From Malaya genurostris (taxonomy: Eukaryota > Arthropoda > Insecta > Diptera > Culicidae), in contig NC_080572.1 of assembly GCF_030247185.1 (NCBI RefSeq), positions 171,746,975 through 171,810,974 on the forward strand: a stretch of DNA of 64,000 nucleotides, given 5' to 3'. Both the position numbers and the translations under genes were made by a program. Positions 12,331 through 23,705 of this stretch are shown here, piece after piece. The notes beneath the pieces were generated by a model, which was not told the DNA's origin, did no database searches, and saw only the letters and a program-made list of their open reading frames with translations. Numbering within the stretch: position 1 is the first letter of the stretch; each line of letters starts with the position of its first letter.

Positions 12331-14216
12331 AACAATCTGCTCAAAGAATCTAGTAGCTGCACTCAAAGACGCAAATAGCATGGTTATTTGAAATGATATG
12401 TTTGTAACCTGTTTTGTGATCGGGGAATTAAACAAATGGCAATGTCTGTCAATGTGCCTGATGATACTGAGCTAATGGAAACGTTGGCTAATGGAAAACC
12501 TCCGTATTACTTTCGATAACAAATCTTTTCTATGAATATTTATAGTTGACTTGTCGTCCTTTTGAACCTTTGAAATGTTTAAAAAAATGTATATAAAAAT
12601 ATTTTAACGTGAATGCGGACTCTTTCATGTCGCCAAAAGTTTTATAATTATAATATTATATGATGTTCGAATTTCATATTCTTTTGGATGTCACATATTA
12701 AAATAAATCTGAATATGTTGGAATGAAATGAATGAATTTAAAGCGTGTATTGAGATTGGCGAATCCTTCGGGAAGAACTACAGAAGAGGTACTCTTTACC
12801 CAAAGTAATGTGGTTTCTTTTCTCTCAAATTACAACGCTTCATATTCGGTTCTTAGCACTTTTAGTGTCGACAAGAAATAAAGCGAATACTTTATATCCA
12901 CACTCAGCAGTCAACGCTGTATCGCAATTGTCCTTAAGCCGGCTTTATACCTTTTTTATATGATTCCTCTGAAATAAAAGAGATAACCCCGTTGCCAGCA
13001 TCCAATTCCGGGCTCTGTTGCTTCTTTAACCATTTTCGTTCCGTTTTCTTACTGAAGTTGAATTGAAGGAAAACTTTATCGTGAGGATAATTGAAAGTAA
13101 AATAAACTCCGCCGAAGGTATACACCCCTGCCTTTTCTTCCCGCTAAACTTATTTAAACCATGGGCACAAAAGTCTGTTTGGAAACTGGCGGAAATTTGG
13201 CAGTGGAAAGTTTTCTTTTTCCGGTGCGAAAACTAAATGCACAACATACACTCACACAGACACAGCGCTCCAGGGCGATGATGGTTCTTAGTGAAGAAAA
13301 AAATTAAGAAAGGATTCTAATTAAAACATTCCGGTTGATGAAGGAACAAATCCCATTCACAGTATTGTAGTGCAGTGTACCTTTGGATTTGACTTTGGCT
13401 TTGGCGTTGACTTTGTCGGTATTAAAACTGTCGTGCAAATCCGTGCCGGCACTAGTTGGATTCTGAGCGAAGCAAATAGTTTTACATGCTCAATTCAGAA
13501 TAATTAGTACGGATAAAGCAGGTATTTACAAAGCGATTAAATTGTTACGCTGAGAACGGTTCATTATATGTATGGTGAGAAATTTCTGTCTTGGCACAAT
13601 TATCATTCTGGAGTGAAAACAATGAAAATGGGGGTTATTTCCACTGTTCTTTACAATTCGAATGAAACTTTGCGAATGATGATGTGTTTTGTTCCCAATT
13701 AAATTGATTTACTCATCGTGGTTTATTCATGAAATGTAAGATTTTTCGTTCGTTAATTGGTAAAAGCACGTATCTGAAAAAATAAAATGTATCCTTAACT
13801 TCCTATCCGGCAACTGACAACCCTAACTCCATCTGAGTCTGTTCAAGCCTGAGCATCTGTTCCCCATGTTAAGGGAGGTTGATCATCATCCGAGTGATAA
13901 TGAATGGCTTGAAGCTCAATTTATGGGGCGGGTAGGGTCTAACACGTTTGAAAAATCATTTATTATTTTCTTCATATTTTCTTTTAGTAAAACATTTCAA
14001 AAATTTTCTGTGAAATTTTCAAGCCTATTGGAACGAAACTCTGGAAGTTATGGACTTTTATCTATGGCTGTCTCATTCTACGAAGAAGCTCGGCGCACAG
14101 ACCCAAGATTTCTACTTCGATTGACTTCAAAACTTGACAAATCATTCTTAAAATGTTTCGTTATAATGAATTATAAAAGGAAAAATATGACTTTTTTTAA
14201 TGTTAGACCCTACGGG
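12331..14216. other. No gene recognised
   Basis: AT-rich. A 151-codon open frame (13866-14321, plus) is low complexity and F/S/K-rich, and it runs into the MITE at 14217, which argues against a real gene. No terminal repeats were noticed. Confidence 0.5.
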
Positions 14217-14486
14217 CAGGCCCGTACCCAGGATTTCATTTCGGGAGGGGCTCAAAAATTACAAAATAAAGTTACTGCTTATGTACCTAATTCTCGGTGT
14301 GGCATTTACGGCTGTTTCTAACATACACTTTAAACTTTTCCACTGGAACTGATATTGTATTACATTTCATTACGTTTACTGTCTTGTTATTTCTGTAACA
14401 CATGTTTGAGACATTCTAAATAATTATATGTTTTTGATTTCGGGAGGGGCCAGGGACCCTCGGGCCCCCCTCTGGGTACGTGACTG
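14217..14486. mobile_element. hAT-type MITE, 270 bp
   Basis: Terminal inverted repeats are CAGGCCCGTACCCAG (14217-14231) and, reversed, CAGTCACGTACCCAG (14472-14486), 13 of 15 matching. The element is flanked by a perfect 8 bp duplication CCTACGGG (14209-14216 and 14487-14494). CAG...CTG ends with an 8 bp duplication are characteristic of hAT elements. TTTCGGGAGGGGC occurs near both ends. It has no coding capacity and would depend on a transposase elsewhere. Confidence 0.93.
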
Positions 14487-14494
14487 CCTACGGG

Positions 14495-15071
14495 CTCCCT
14501 GTAGTAATTAATTGTTTCAATTGATTTTATAGACAAAAAACTTTAAACGCGTTTTTCTCGAAAGCAGGTTGTGAAAGTCCGTGTCCATCGTCATTCAAAA
14601 ACTACTGCACCAATTTGTTTTAAATTTAGCACACACTTTCTACATATAAAAACAGACCCCAACGTTTTCCTTTTCGTCGTTTGTTACTTTAGGGAAGTTT
14701 AACAGCTACAAAATGGCGGATTTTTTCGTAACAAATCGTAGTTTTCACTTTGAATAACCACCAAAAATTAAAAAAAAATCAAACAGAAACGTTGGGGTCT
14801 AGAAAAACTTCTTCTCTAACTATGCTGCATTCATTTGTTCACTTTTGATTAGTCTGCGCTGAGATACAGTGGACACCGCAAATCATGATTTTTAAGAAGC
14901 GTCCTCAAATATACCTCTTCACCGACCTATTTCTCAATATTTTTCCACGAAAACATTACAAAATGTTGTTTGAATGATGCTTTTTATCATACAAAACATT
15001 TGAATTTATTTTGATGAACGATAATTCTGGAAAAAATTCAAGAAAATGACGATTTTTTCCATCGTTTAGAC
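14495..15071. other. Non-coding; unclassified repeat-like DNA
   Basis: Contains the phrase CAAAAACTACTGCACCAATT and the words CAACGTT/AACGTTGGGG on both sides of a centre near 14720, which suggests an old inverted-repeat element. The boundaries are unclear. Confidence 0.35.
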
Positions 15072-16225
15072 CGAACGTGAGGTGATCGACAGGTGGAAGC
15101 AGTACTATGATGAGCATCTGAATGGCGAAGGACAAGATACAGAGAACGACACAGGAATCAATCTGGGTGCACGCTCAGCCGACGACAGATTCCCAGCACC
15201 TGATCTGTCGAAGATACATGAGGAAATCGGCAAGCTGAGGAACAACAAAGCCGCCGGCAATGACCAGTTATCAGGCGAGCTGCTCAAACATGGAGGAGAG
15301 GCACTGGCTAGAGCGCTGCACTGGATGATTTCTAAGATTTGGGAGGAAGAGATTCTACCGCAGGAATAGATGGATGGAGTAGTATGTCCCGTTTACAAAA
15401 AGGGCGACAAGCTATATTGTTGCAATTACCGCTCAATCACATTGCTGAACGCCGCCTACAGGGTACTCTCTCAAATCATTTGCCGTCGTTTATCACAAAT
15501 AGCAAAGGAATTTGTAGGACCGTACCAAGCGGGATTTACCAAAGCCCGCGCCACTACGGAGCACATATTCGCGATAAGACAAGTACTCCAGAAGTGTCGT
15601 GAATACAACGTACCCACGCAACACCTATCCATTGACTTCAAAGCGGCATACGACACAATCGATCGAGAACAGCTATGGCAGATAATGTACGACTACGGTT
15701 TCCCGGATAAACTGACGTGATTGGTCAAAGCAACGATGGATAGAGTGATGTGCTACGTCCGAGTATCTGGGACGCTCTCGAGTCCCTTCGAATCTCGGAG
15801 AGGGCTACGGCAAGGTGATGGACTCTCTTGTATCTTATTCAATATTGCCTTGGAAGGTGTGATTCGAAGAGCGAGGATCGACACGAGTGGCACGATCTTC
15901 CGAAAGTCCGTACAACTTTTTGGCTTCGCTGACGATATTGATATTGTGACACGTAACCTTGAGAAGATGACGGAAACCTACATCGGACTGAAAGCTGAAG
16001 CTAGGCGTATCGGACTGGCCATAAATGCGTCAAAAACAAAATACATGAGAGGAAGTGGCGCTAGAGAAGAAACACTACACCTCCCACCACGAATATTGAT
16101 AGACGGTGACGATATCGAGGTGGTTGACGAGTTCGTGTATTTGGGCTCACTGGTGACCGCCGATAATGCCACCAGCAGAGAAATTCATAGACGTATTTTG
16201 GCAGAGAATCGTGCGTACTTTGGGC
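15072..16225 (+). pseudogene. RTE family 2 copy A: reverse transcriptase, first part
   Basis: Starts with EREVIDRWKQYYDEHLNG and runs through the RT. Blocks are KLRNNKAAGNDQLSGELLKHG, PVYKKGDKLYCCNYRSITLL, PYQAGFTKARATTEHIFAIR, FKAAYDTIDREQLWQIM, RRGLRQGDGLSCILFNIALEG and the catalytic box FGFADDIDIV (about 15920-15950). EFVYLGSLVTADNATSREI closes it. In-frame stops at 15367-15369 (TAG) and 15718-15720 (TGA) interrupt an otherwise continuous frame of about 380 codons. Coding is cut at 16225 in RAYFG by the inserted element and resumes at 17773. Confidence 0.92.
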
Positions 16226-17772
16226 ATTAGCATTAGCATTAGAGACCGCCCGTGTGTTGCTACTCCGTTATTGATCTGGACCAATTGAGATTGCAAAATG
16301 ATTTTTTGAAGCAACATGTTTGGGAATAACACATTGTTTCACACTGTGCAAACTATATTGATGCATGCATGCTGATCAATACCGACGCCGGCCACGTCCG
16401 AATGCAGATCTACTTGGGAGGGGAAGGATTGTTAGTTCGATGCATGTTGCTACTAGGAACCGAGGAATCCTCTGCATTCCCACATGCATCACAGGAGAGG
16501 ATACTTTGTTAGTAAATGTTTCGATAATGTTATCATGTGTTTATTGCTCTGGGTAGCCGGCTACCAAGAATGTTTTAAAGTGTTATCATTTTAAGTGTTA
16601 CTTTGTGCTGGCAATATAATGCACGAAACAGTCAATCTCCGAAATTGACAAAACTCCGGACAGACGGCTGTCGAGTATGCAGTCACTCGTTTATGCATCT
16701 ACCTTTCGCGAATTTTTAGAAATAAGTGTAACATGTAGACATCGCACATTTAGACGAGCGCCCATTCCAAACGCGATCCTGAACCACGTCGAGTCTGCTT
16801 TCCCAAACGACTATTTCAAACGCTAAATATTACCTATTGTTCGAACCTAATTCAAGTGCTTTATGTTAGGTTATGAATCCCTAGGACAGAGCCTGAAAAC
16901 TGGCCTGTCCAGAAAGAAATGCATCTTCCTACTTTTTACCTGTGATAAATTTGAAGAATCGGCCAATGTTTCAGGAATGAAAGGGAGGATTAAAATATTC
17001 AACGCAATTCGAATTACAACTCATATGAAAGATTCAATCGGTAGAACTTGTTTTATGAATTTTTTTTATGAATTTTTGATTTTTTAAATTTTCTAACTGT
17101 TTCGGTAGACTTTGTATCTTTTACCGAAAAATTATCTTCTTGCTTGCCTAAGTCAGTAAATTCGCTAAACGCGAACCGTAGAATAACAAAGCTAAAAATA
17201 AAAAACGGAGAGTAACAAAGAAGATTAGAAAATACCAAATGAGGTGATGGGGGCATATCCGACAACGCATTTGTTCTCCTCCCCTTCGAGTATCAACACG
17301 TTTGCGTCCATCACGACTATGTGGTTATTGTCCGGAATATGCATGATTGGACAACACACGGCAGAATAAATGTCGTTATAATCTAAGCTATAATAAGTGG
17401 AAAATATCAGCTACAAATAAAAAATAATTCCACAAAAAAACTACTGGAAATAGCACAAAGACAAATTGATATTACTGGCAGCGCTGTTTGAGAGAGATCT
17501 GGCATGACAGCCTTTTAGGGATAAATCCCGCAGCCCTTTAGAAATATATCATCAGAAAAAATACTCCCTTGTATGGCGGCAGTCATTCCTGTGTGGTAAA
17601 ATATATCCTTCCAACCACGCCAGTCGCACCCTCAACCAAACCTTTATTCAGCACGACTTCACAATCACTGAAAATCAATAATTAAACTACTTATTTCACT
17701 AGAACTTTCTAAAATCACTGAAAAAAACACTTTTTATTAGAGCAACACAGAAGCACTGTGTTTTCTTCTCAA
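16226..17772 (-). mobile_element. 1547 bp retroposon-like insertion with 21 bp TSD
   Basis: The 21 bp at 16205-16225 (AGAATCGTGCGTACTTTGGG plus C) recur exactly at 17773-17793. They flank an insertion whose plus-strand left edge is ATTAGCATTAGCATTAG. Read on the minus strand, the element therefore ends in a (TAATGC)n tail. A long TSD with a short-repeat tail is typical of LINE-mediated insertion. No open frame or RT motif was found inside. I infer an internally deleted LINE or an unusually long SINE-like element that relies on LINE proteins. The family was not recognised. Confidence 0.85.
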
Positions 17773-18225
17773 AGAATCGTGCGTACTTTGGGCTCGGACA
17801 AACTCTTCGATCGAGAGAAAAACGCCACCGCACGAAATTGACTATCTACAAAACGCTCATTAGACTGGTTGTTCTCTATGGTCACGAGACCTGAACTATG
17901 TTGGCAGACACTGAAGATCATCTATGGCGGAGTGCAGATAGAAGACGGAACGTGGAGACGGCGGATGAATCACGAATTGCAACAGCTGCTAGGAGATCCA
18001 CCAATCGTACGGACAGCTAAAATCGGATGTCAACGATGGGCTGAGCTTGTCACAAGGATGTCGGACGACAGCCCAGTAATAATGATTCTTGAATCTAATC
18101 CGACTGGTACAAGAAGAAGAGGAGTGCAGCGAGCAAGGTGGATCAATCAAGTGGAGGGTGATCTCAGAAGCATCCGTACCTTGAGTGGCTGGCGACGAGC
18201 AGCCATGGACCGAGTTATGTAGAGA
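17773..18225 (+). pseudogene. RTE family 2 copy A: C-terminal part
   Basis: Continues the interrupted RT gene. Degenerate FGLGQTLRSREKRHRTKLTIYKTLI-like sequence comes first, then an open stretch with KIIYGGVQIEDGTWRRRMNH, LGDPPIVRTAKIG, DDSPVIMILESNPTGTRRRG and GWRRAAMDRVM up to a stop near 18220. This C-terminal domain follows the RT in RTE proteins; its function is poorly known. A short deletion and frameshift near 17880-17905 remove the HYGHETW block. Confidence 0.9.
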
Positions 18226-18284
18226 CGTATGCTTGATACAGCAAACGACACTCCAGGACTATAGCTGTTAGGTAAGGTAAGGTA

Positions 18285-19548
18285 AGTGATCATAACGATA
18301 AAGACGTACTCTACGCGCAGCTTGAGTGCGAGTATAACCGTAACCCAAGTCACGCCGTCATCAAAAAACTACAAGGATCAGCCCCATGGGGTTGTTCGAG
18401 CCGTTGATGTGGAACAAGGCAACCAAAATTTCTAATGATCTACAATCAAAAAGTTCAATCAATCCTAACCAACACCGAACATCATTTGTCTTGATTTGCA
18501 TTTGTTTTATGACCGACGAAATTACATGCATGCAATTATATCTTTGTACATACTTGCGATTTCGATAATTAAGCTTCTCTTCGCCAAGCTTGTGTTCAAG
18601 TTTTTTATGCAAGCAGTTTTTTAGCGTTAAGTTTCTCTACCATTCTGCGATTTCGGTTGAAGCGATAAACTATTTCTCATTATCAATCGAGTTCATCTAA
18701 TATAAATTAAAAATTAATCTTAAGCACTCAAAATTTATCCAGGGGTAGTTGTCAATTTCTCATGGGGAAACGACATAACATGGAATTCCGAGCTTGCATG
18801 ACATAAGATCAGAGTATACCAATTAAGGGCTGACGCAAGTGTGTTTTAGGGCGTTTTAAAGGGCTATTTTCACGCTTCAAATCTGATTTTCTCAGAAACG
18901 GTGACGAATATAAAAAAACCCAACAGACAATCTCTAAGAAATTTAGTTTAGATTATTCTGTGAAAATTTCAGAACGATTGTTTGACTTTAGCAATTGGGA
19001 AAGTCTTTTTTCTGAAGGAAGAGTTGCATAGCTGAAAACGGCAACTTTCAACTTGTTCATTGAAAATCTCGCTTTCAAAAGCATGGATCAAAAATCTATC
19101 TTGACAATGTCTAGATAATTTAGTTTAGATGCGATTAGTGCATGAAATCATATATGTTGTCGCGATGAAAATTAGTTGAAAGTTATTTTTGTGGAGGTAA
19201 GTCGATTTCTATATCGGCGCCATTTTAGTTCCCTGGTAACGTAACGAAACATGAGAGAGAAATAAAATCGGCTCATCAAGGCTGCCAAACAAGCGGTAGC
19301 TTTATTGGATTTTATGTGATGTAGTCAAACTTGTAACCGAAAATATCAAAACTTTCTTGGCCACCCGGCCACATCGAGAGTCATTTTACACATTTACGAG
19401 AGAGCATGAAGAGAAATGTAATACGCACAGCGAGCGACACGGTTTTACGCTAACAACTGGCATCAGCCCAAAGCTTCAAATCGTTTTATGGCACGTTTTT
19501 GTCATGCTGTCTAGCAACAACCTACCTCTAGCATGCTAGGAATAGGAC
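18285..19548. other. No gene recognised
   Basis: AT-rich. The stretch 18830-19210 (GGGCTGACGCAAGTGTGTTT onward) has the look of an old interspersed repeat, but I could not find paired ends. It continues on the other side of the Jockey insertion at 23706. Confidence 0.45.
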
Positions 19549-19794
19549 TGAAACGTTAGCTTTTTTTTTTTTTGTTTTTGCATAAATATTTGTTTATTAA
19601 TCTTATTTTTGTGTATTACATCAACATTTTACAGTACAAGTGTTTTGACCCTTTGGCCTTTCATCTTTGTTGTTCATACGATTCGTTATTAATAATAGGT
19701 GTTTTAGTTACTCTTGTTTTACATACTAATGTTTAATCATAATATTTATTTTAATTATTTATAAAATATCTACCTACTTATAACTATCCCTAAC

Positions 19795-22461
19795 CTAATA
19801 GTACAAATTTTGAATTATTTGTATTTCAGAGATTGAGCACCTCTCTTCATATTTCGTGCAGTATTGTTCGAATTTTTGTTCCAGTATATCCAGTGAGGCC
19901 ATCTCATGTACTTCACTAGTCCTTGTCCAAGGGGGTAGATTTAGAATCATCTTTAAGATCTTACTTTGAATGCGCTGAAGCCTAAGTTTGTGTGTTCGTG
20001 CACAGCCCCGCCAAACAGGGACTGCGTATTCAATTGCGGGGTAGATGATTTGTTTATAGACAGCCATCTGATTCTTCAGGCATAGTTTAGATGTTCTACA
20101 AATCAGCGGATAGAGAGACCTAATGAGTATGCTGCATTTTTGAACGATTTTGTCAACATGTGACCTGAATATCAGATGTCTGTCAAAGGTGAGTCCTAGA
20201 TAGATAACTTCATCGGACCATTGAATGACCTCATCGCCGAATCGTATTCGGCATTCGTCTGATGGAACAAGTTTTGGAGATCTTGAATGTGGAAACAAGA
20301 TGACCTGAGTTTTTGCTGCATTGATCACAATTTTCCAGCTTGTAAAATATTCCGTTAAAGCGTCCAGACCTGTCTGTAGTTTATTCTTCAGAGCATTAAT
20401 GACACGACCTTTATAAAGAATGGCAGTATCATCAGCAAATTGTGACAGAACACCACCACCCGGAAGAGGTGGGATGTCTGATGTAAAAATGTTGTATAGA
20501 ATGGGACCTAGGATACTTCCTTGGGGTACACCAGCAGGAATAGTAAATCTTTTTGAAAGTGCATTATTCAGAGAAACCTGGAATGCTCTATCTGCAAGAT
20601 AATTTTTGATAATTTTAATAAGATACATGGGAAAATTATACCGATGCAGTTTGAACACCAGTCCATCGTGCCACACATTATCGAATGCCTTTTCAATATC
20701 CAATATTGCCATGGCAGTCGTTTTGGACACTGATTTGTTTTGCTGGATGACGTTGTTAACCCTTGTGAGTTGGTGGATGGTGGATCTTCCTTTCCGGAAC
20801 CCAAACTGTTCTTCCAGAAATATATCCTGTTCATCTGCAAAAGCAAGAATTCGCCTTTGTATTGACTTTTCAAACAGCTTGGATAGGGCAGAGAGTAAGC
20901 TGATGGGCCGATAGCTCTTGGAAAAGGAAGGATCTTTCCCCGGTTTCAAAACTGGGATAACTTTAGCTAACTTCCACATTGAAGGGAAGTAACCAAGCTC
21001 CCAGCACCTGTTAAAAATTTTAGCTAAGAAGACAAATGAGCGAATACTAAAATGTTTCAGCTCAATGTTGAATGTGTTGTCGAAACCGGGGGCCTTCATA
21101 TTTTTGGATTTTTTCACAAAAGCCATCAGCTCATTCGCAGTGACTCTACTTTCCTCAGGAACCAAGCTGTCTGATTGGTCAACCTCAGCTACACTATCAG
21201 CAACGGCTCTTTCATATGGACTAACAATGTTAAGTCCTAAATTGTGAGAACACACAAACTGCTGGCCTAGCGCATTTGCTTTCTCTACTGGTGTGATTAA
21301 AGGTATTCCTTCAGCTGCGTCCTGGGGTGACATCAGAGGAGGAATAGGCTTCGGTTTTTTCTTAAGCACCTTCGTTAAGGACCAGAAGGGCTTTGAATGT
21401 GGGAGAATTTCTCGAAGCTTTTGCTGGAAGTTCCTGTTGCGAAGCTCAGATATCCTTTCCTGGATTATCCTAGTTAAGTTGTTATAAGTAGTCTTCCTAT
21501 CTAGGATGCCAGTTCGTTGATACTGCCTGCGGTAGATATTCCGAAGTCGGATGAGTTTCTTGGTGACACTGTCGATTTGAAGAGAGGAACTCGGCATATG
21601 TTGTACTGGAACCGTCCTATCACGAGCGACTGTGATTGAATGCTGGAAGGAAGATAGGGCTGCATCGATTTCCATCGGGGAATCAAGTGGCAAATCGATA
21701 TTAATAAGTTGGTCGGTGATTTGTTGAAATTGGACCCAATCGGTGCGATAATAGTTCCTCCGTGGTTGAAAAGGCACTGTTTCTGGTGAAGATCCCAACG
21801 TCAATATTACTGGAAAGTGGTCAGAAGAGAGCTCGTAGAAGACAACCGGAGAGCTGTCTATGGCGATGTTACTGATGAATATATCCAAAATGGAATGAAC
21901 TCCCGATCTGGAAAGTCGCGTTGGTTGATCCGGAGCGAAGATGTTGTATTGTCCAGCTTCGTAATCTTCGGCAAGTACGAATCCGTTTCGATTCTGTCTT
22001 CTGTTTCCCCACAGCTCATGCCGTGCGTTCAGGTCCCCAGCAATGATGAATTTGTTCTGTCGTCGAGTGAGCATAGCCAGATCTCGCTTCAATGATGCAC
22101 ACGTACCATCTCGAAGATTTGTTTATTTGGGGCAGTACGCTGCAATGATGATGATGGGTCCCATCGTCGTTGTAATCTCAATTCCGATGGCTTCTATGAG
22201 TTGCAATTTAAAGGCTGACAGAAGCCTGTGCTGAATGGATCGTTTAATAGCAATGGCAACTCCCCCTCCTCTGGTAGTTGTCCTGTCGAGCCTGTGAATC
22301 CTGTAATTGGAAATAAAAATAGAAATTTCAGGTTTAAGATGAGTTTCAGTTAAAATAGCAATATCGGCATTCTTCTCTTGAAGAAAGTCGGACAATTCAA
22401 CAGTTTTGCTCCTGAGTGAGCAAGCATTCCAATTTACTATAATCAACTCATTATATTGCAT
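19795..22461 (-). pseudogene. Jockey-type ORF2: endonuclease-RT, one nonsense codon
   Basis: An 888-codon frame starts at ATG 22459-22461, overlapping ORF1 by 19 nt, and ends at a stop at 19795-19797. The endonuclease shows TETHLKPEIS, GDLNARHELWG and SSDHFPVIL, carrying the catalytic Glu, Asp/Asn and Asp-His. The RT shows KSYRPISLLSALSKLFEK, EEQFGFRKGRSTIHQL, MAILDIEKAFDNVWHDGL, PAGVPQGSILGPILYNIF and the catalytic SQFADDTAILY. A conserved C-terminal region follows, with YPAIEYAVPVWRGCA. The only lesion seen is codon 113, TAA at 22123-22125, in AAYCPK-stop-TNLRDG. The related copy at 26.6 kb has CAA (Gln) there, so this is a single C-to-T type change. Confidence 0.93.
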
Positions 22462-23591
22462 ATTCGATGATGAATTTGCCTAAGGCATTGATTTGATCTT
22501 TGTAGTTTTGTTGTCATTGTTTCCAAAATGACGATCAGTTGTTCAGCAGAAAATAAATCACCAGAGTCATCTTTTGCTTGTGGTTGATTATTGCCCCATT
22601 CAGGAGGGATTTTTGAGGATGATTCTTTTTGTGATCCAGCGGCTGAATCTTTTGGATTGCTGCGAGGAAGTGGCGGCAAATTCGGAATATCCCTCTTCGG
22701 TGGGAGCCGTGGGAAATTAACTTCATCCTTCTGTGGAACATTCTTGCGCGTTGATTGTTTGCGGGACGCCTGTTGTCGGATTTTTGTGAACTCAGCACGT
22801 TTGGGACACGATTTGCTAGTAGATGGATGGTCGCCATCACAGTTCACACATTTTACAGCGATATCATCTAGTAGGCAATCGTTGGTATTGTGTGAGTCGG
22901 CACATTTCCCGCACCGACTTTTCATGTGGCAATTCCTCGCTCCATGGCCGTAGTTCAAACAGTTCGTGCACTGTGTGACATCCCGATGTACCGGTTTATA
23001 CTTTTGCCATTCGATGATTATGTGAAATAACGATTTAATCGTTTTCAGTTGACTCATGGTGATGGAGCCCTTCTCCAGATGAATCAGGTACAGTTGATCT
23101 CTAAACTTTTTGTCCGTATTATGTCGCTTCATTTTAAACACCATAAAAGGCTTTAGTCCAGCCTCCGACAGCGCCTGCTTTAGTTCGGCTTCCATCATGT
23201 CGGGTAGTCCTCGAAGTACAACCTTCATAGGTTTGTTGGCGGCAATATCGTGTGTGAAGTATTCCGCTTTTGTCTGCTTCAGATAGCATTCCACTCCTTT
23301 GTAGTGGTTCAAAGCCGGAACAGTTATTTTGTAGCCTTCAGTACATAAACGGATTGTTGCCTGTAGTCCTTTGCTGATCAGTGTGCTGAAATCCGAGCGT
23401 AGAGTTGGTGGGAAGCCCTTCAGGTAGAAAGGCGGCATTTTTTCCTTCTTCTGCAGTTCCTCTTCGACATCTACTGGCAGATCAGCATATTGGTTTTTAC
23501 TCAGCAAACGGTCGTTTACCTGTTCATCACTTGGCTTCAGACGCTTAGCATCCTTTGGATCCTTCTCGGATCTATGGCGGTTTTTACCCAT
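22443..23591 (-). CDS. Jockey-type ORF1 protein (gag-like, zinc knuckles)
   Basis: An intact 382-residue ORF1. The N terminus is basic and lysine-rich (MGKNRHRSEKDPKDAKRLKP). Residues about 55-200 form the conserved RNA-binding region preceding the knuckles, found with insect Jockey gag proteins (KVVLRGLPDMMEAELKQAL). Then come three CCHC-type knuckles at about 205-265: CTNCLNYGHGARNC, CGKCADSHNTNDC and CVNCDGDHPSTSKSC. The tail is proline/serine-rich. The protein is expected to bind element RNA and form ribonucleoprotein particles. The ATG at 23589-23591 is preceded by a short leader; the stop TGA lies at 22443-22445, downstream of the ORF2 ATG. Confidence 0.95.
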   Translation of the reverse strand: MGKNRHRSEKDPKDAKRLKPSDEQVNDRLLSKNQYADLPVDVEEELQKKEKMPPFYLKGFPPTLRSDFSTLISKGLQATIRLCTEGYKITVPALNHYKGVECYLKQTKAEYFTHDIAANKPMKVVLRGLPDMMEAELKQALSEAGLKPFMVFKMKRHNTDKKFRDQLYLIHLEKGSITMSQLKTIKSLFHIIIEWQKYKPVHRDVTQCTNCLNYGHGARNCHMKSRCGKCADSHNTNDCLLDDIAVKCVNCDGDHPSTSKSCPKRAEFTKIRQQASRKQSTRKNVPQKDEVNFPRLPPKRDIPNLPPLPRSNPKDSAAGSQKESSSKIPPEWGNNQPQAKDDSGDLFSAEQLIVILETMTTKLQRSNQCLRQIHHRICNIMS

Positions 23592-23705
23592 AGCTTGGGT
23601 AGGTAGACAACTGCGAATAAAAAATAAAACAAAATCGAAATTAGTCGTAGAAGGTTATTCGTCTATCCACATCGAGTGTTAGATGACGAATGATGAAACG
23701 TTAGC

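Larger units (their letters stand above)
15072..18284 (+). mobile_element. RTE-type LINE, family 2, copy A (split)
   Basis: A 5'-truncated RTE copy on the plus strand whose RT gene is interrupted at 16226-17772 by another element. The 3' end is clear: coding ends near 18220, and the tail CTGTTAGGTAAGGTAAGGTAAG ends at about 18284. The same tail ends copy B at 39117. Compared with copy B, the endonuclease and linker are missing. The remaining RT is broken only by a few stops, so decay is moderate. Confidence 0.9.
19549..23705 (-). mobile_element. Complete Jockey-type LINE, copy A, with TSD
   Basis: The element spans 19561-23693 (about 4.13 kb) on the minus strand, flanked by the 12 bp direct repeat TGAAACGTTAGC (19549-19560 and 23694-23705). 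It has a 5' leader of about 100 bp (23592-23693), ORF1 (gag-like), an overlapping ORF2 (endonuclease plus RT), a 3' untranslated part and a poly-A tail (the poly-T at 19561-19573). This is the full architecture of a Jockey-clade retrotransposon. The intact TSD and nearly undamaged frames suggest a recent insertion. Confidence 0.95.

Noticed and set aside
13866..14321. 151-codon plus-strand gene
   Set aside because: Low-complexity composition and it runs through the boundary of a hAT MITE.
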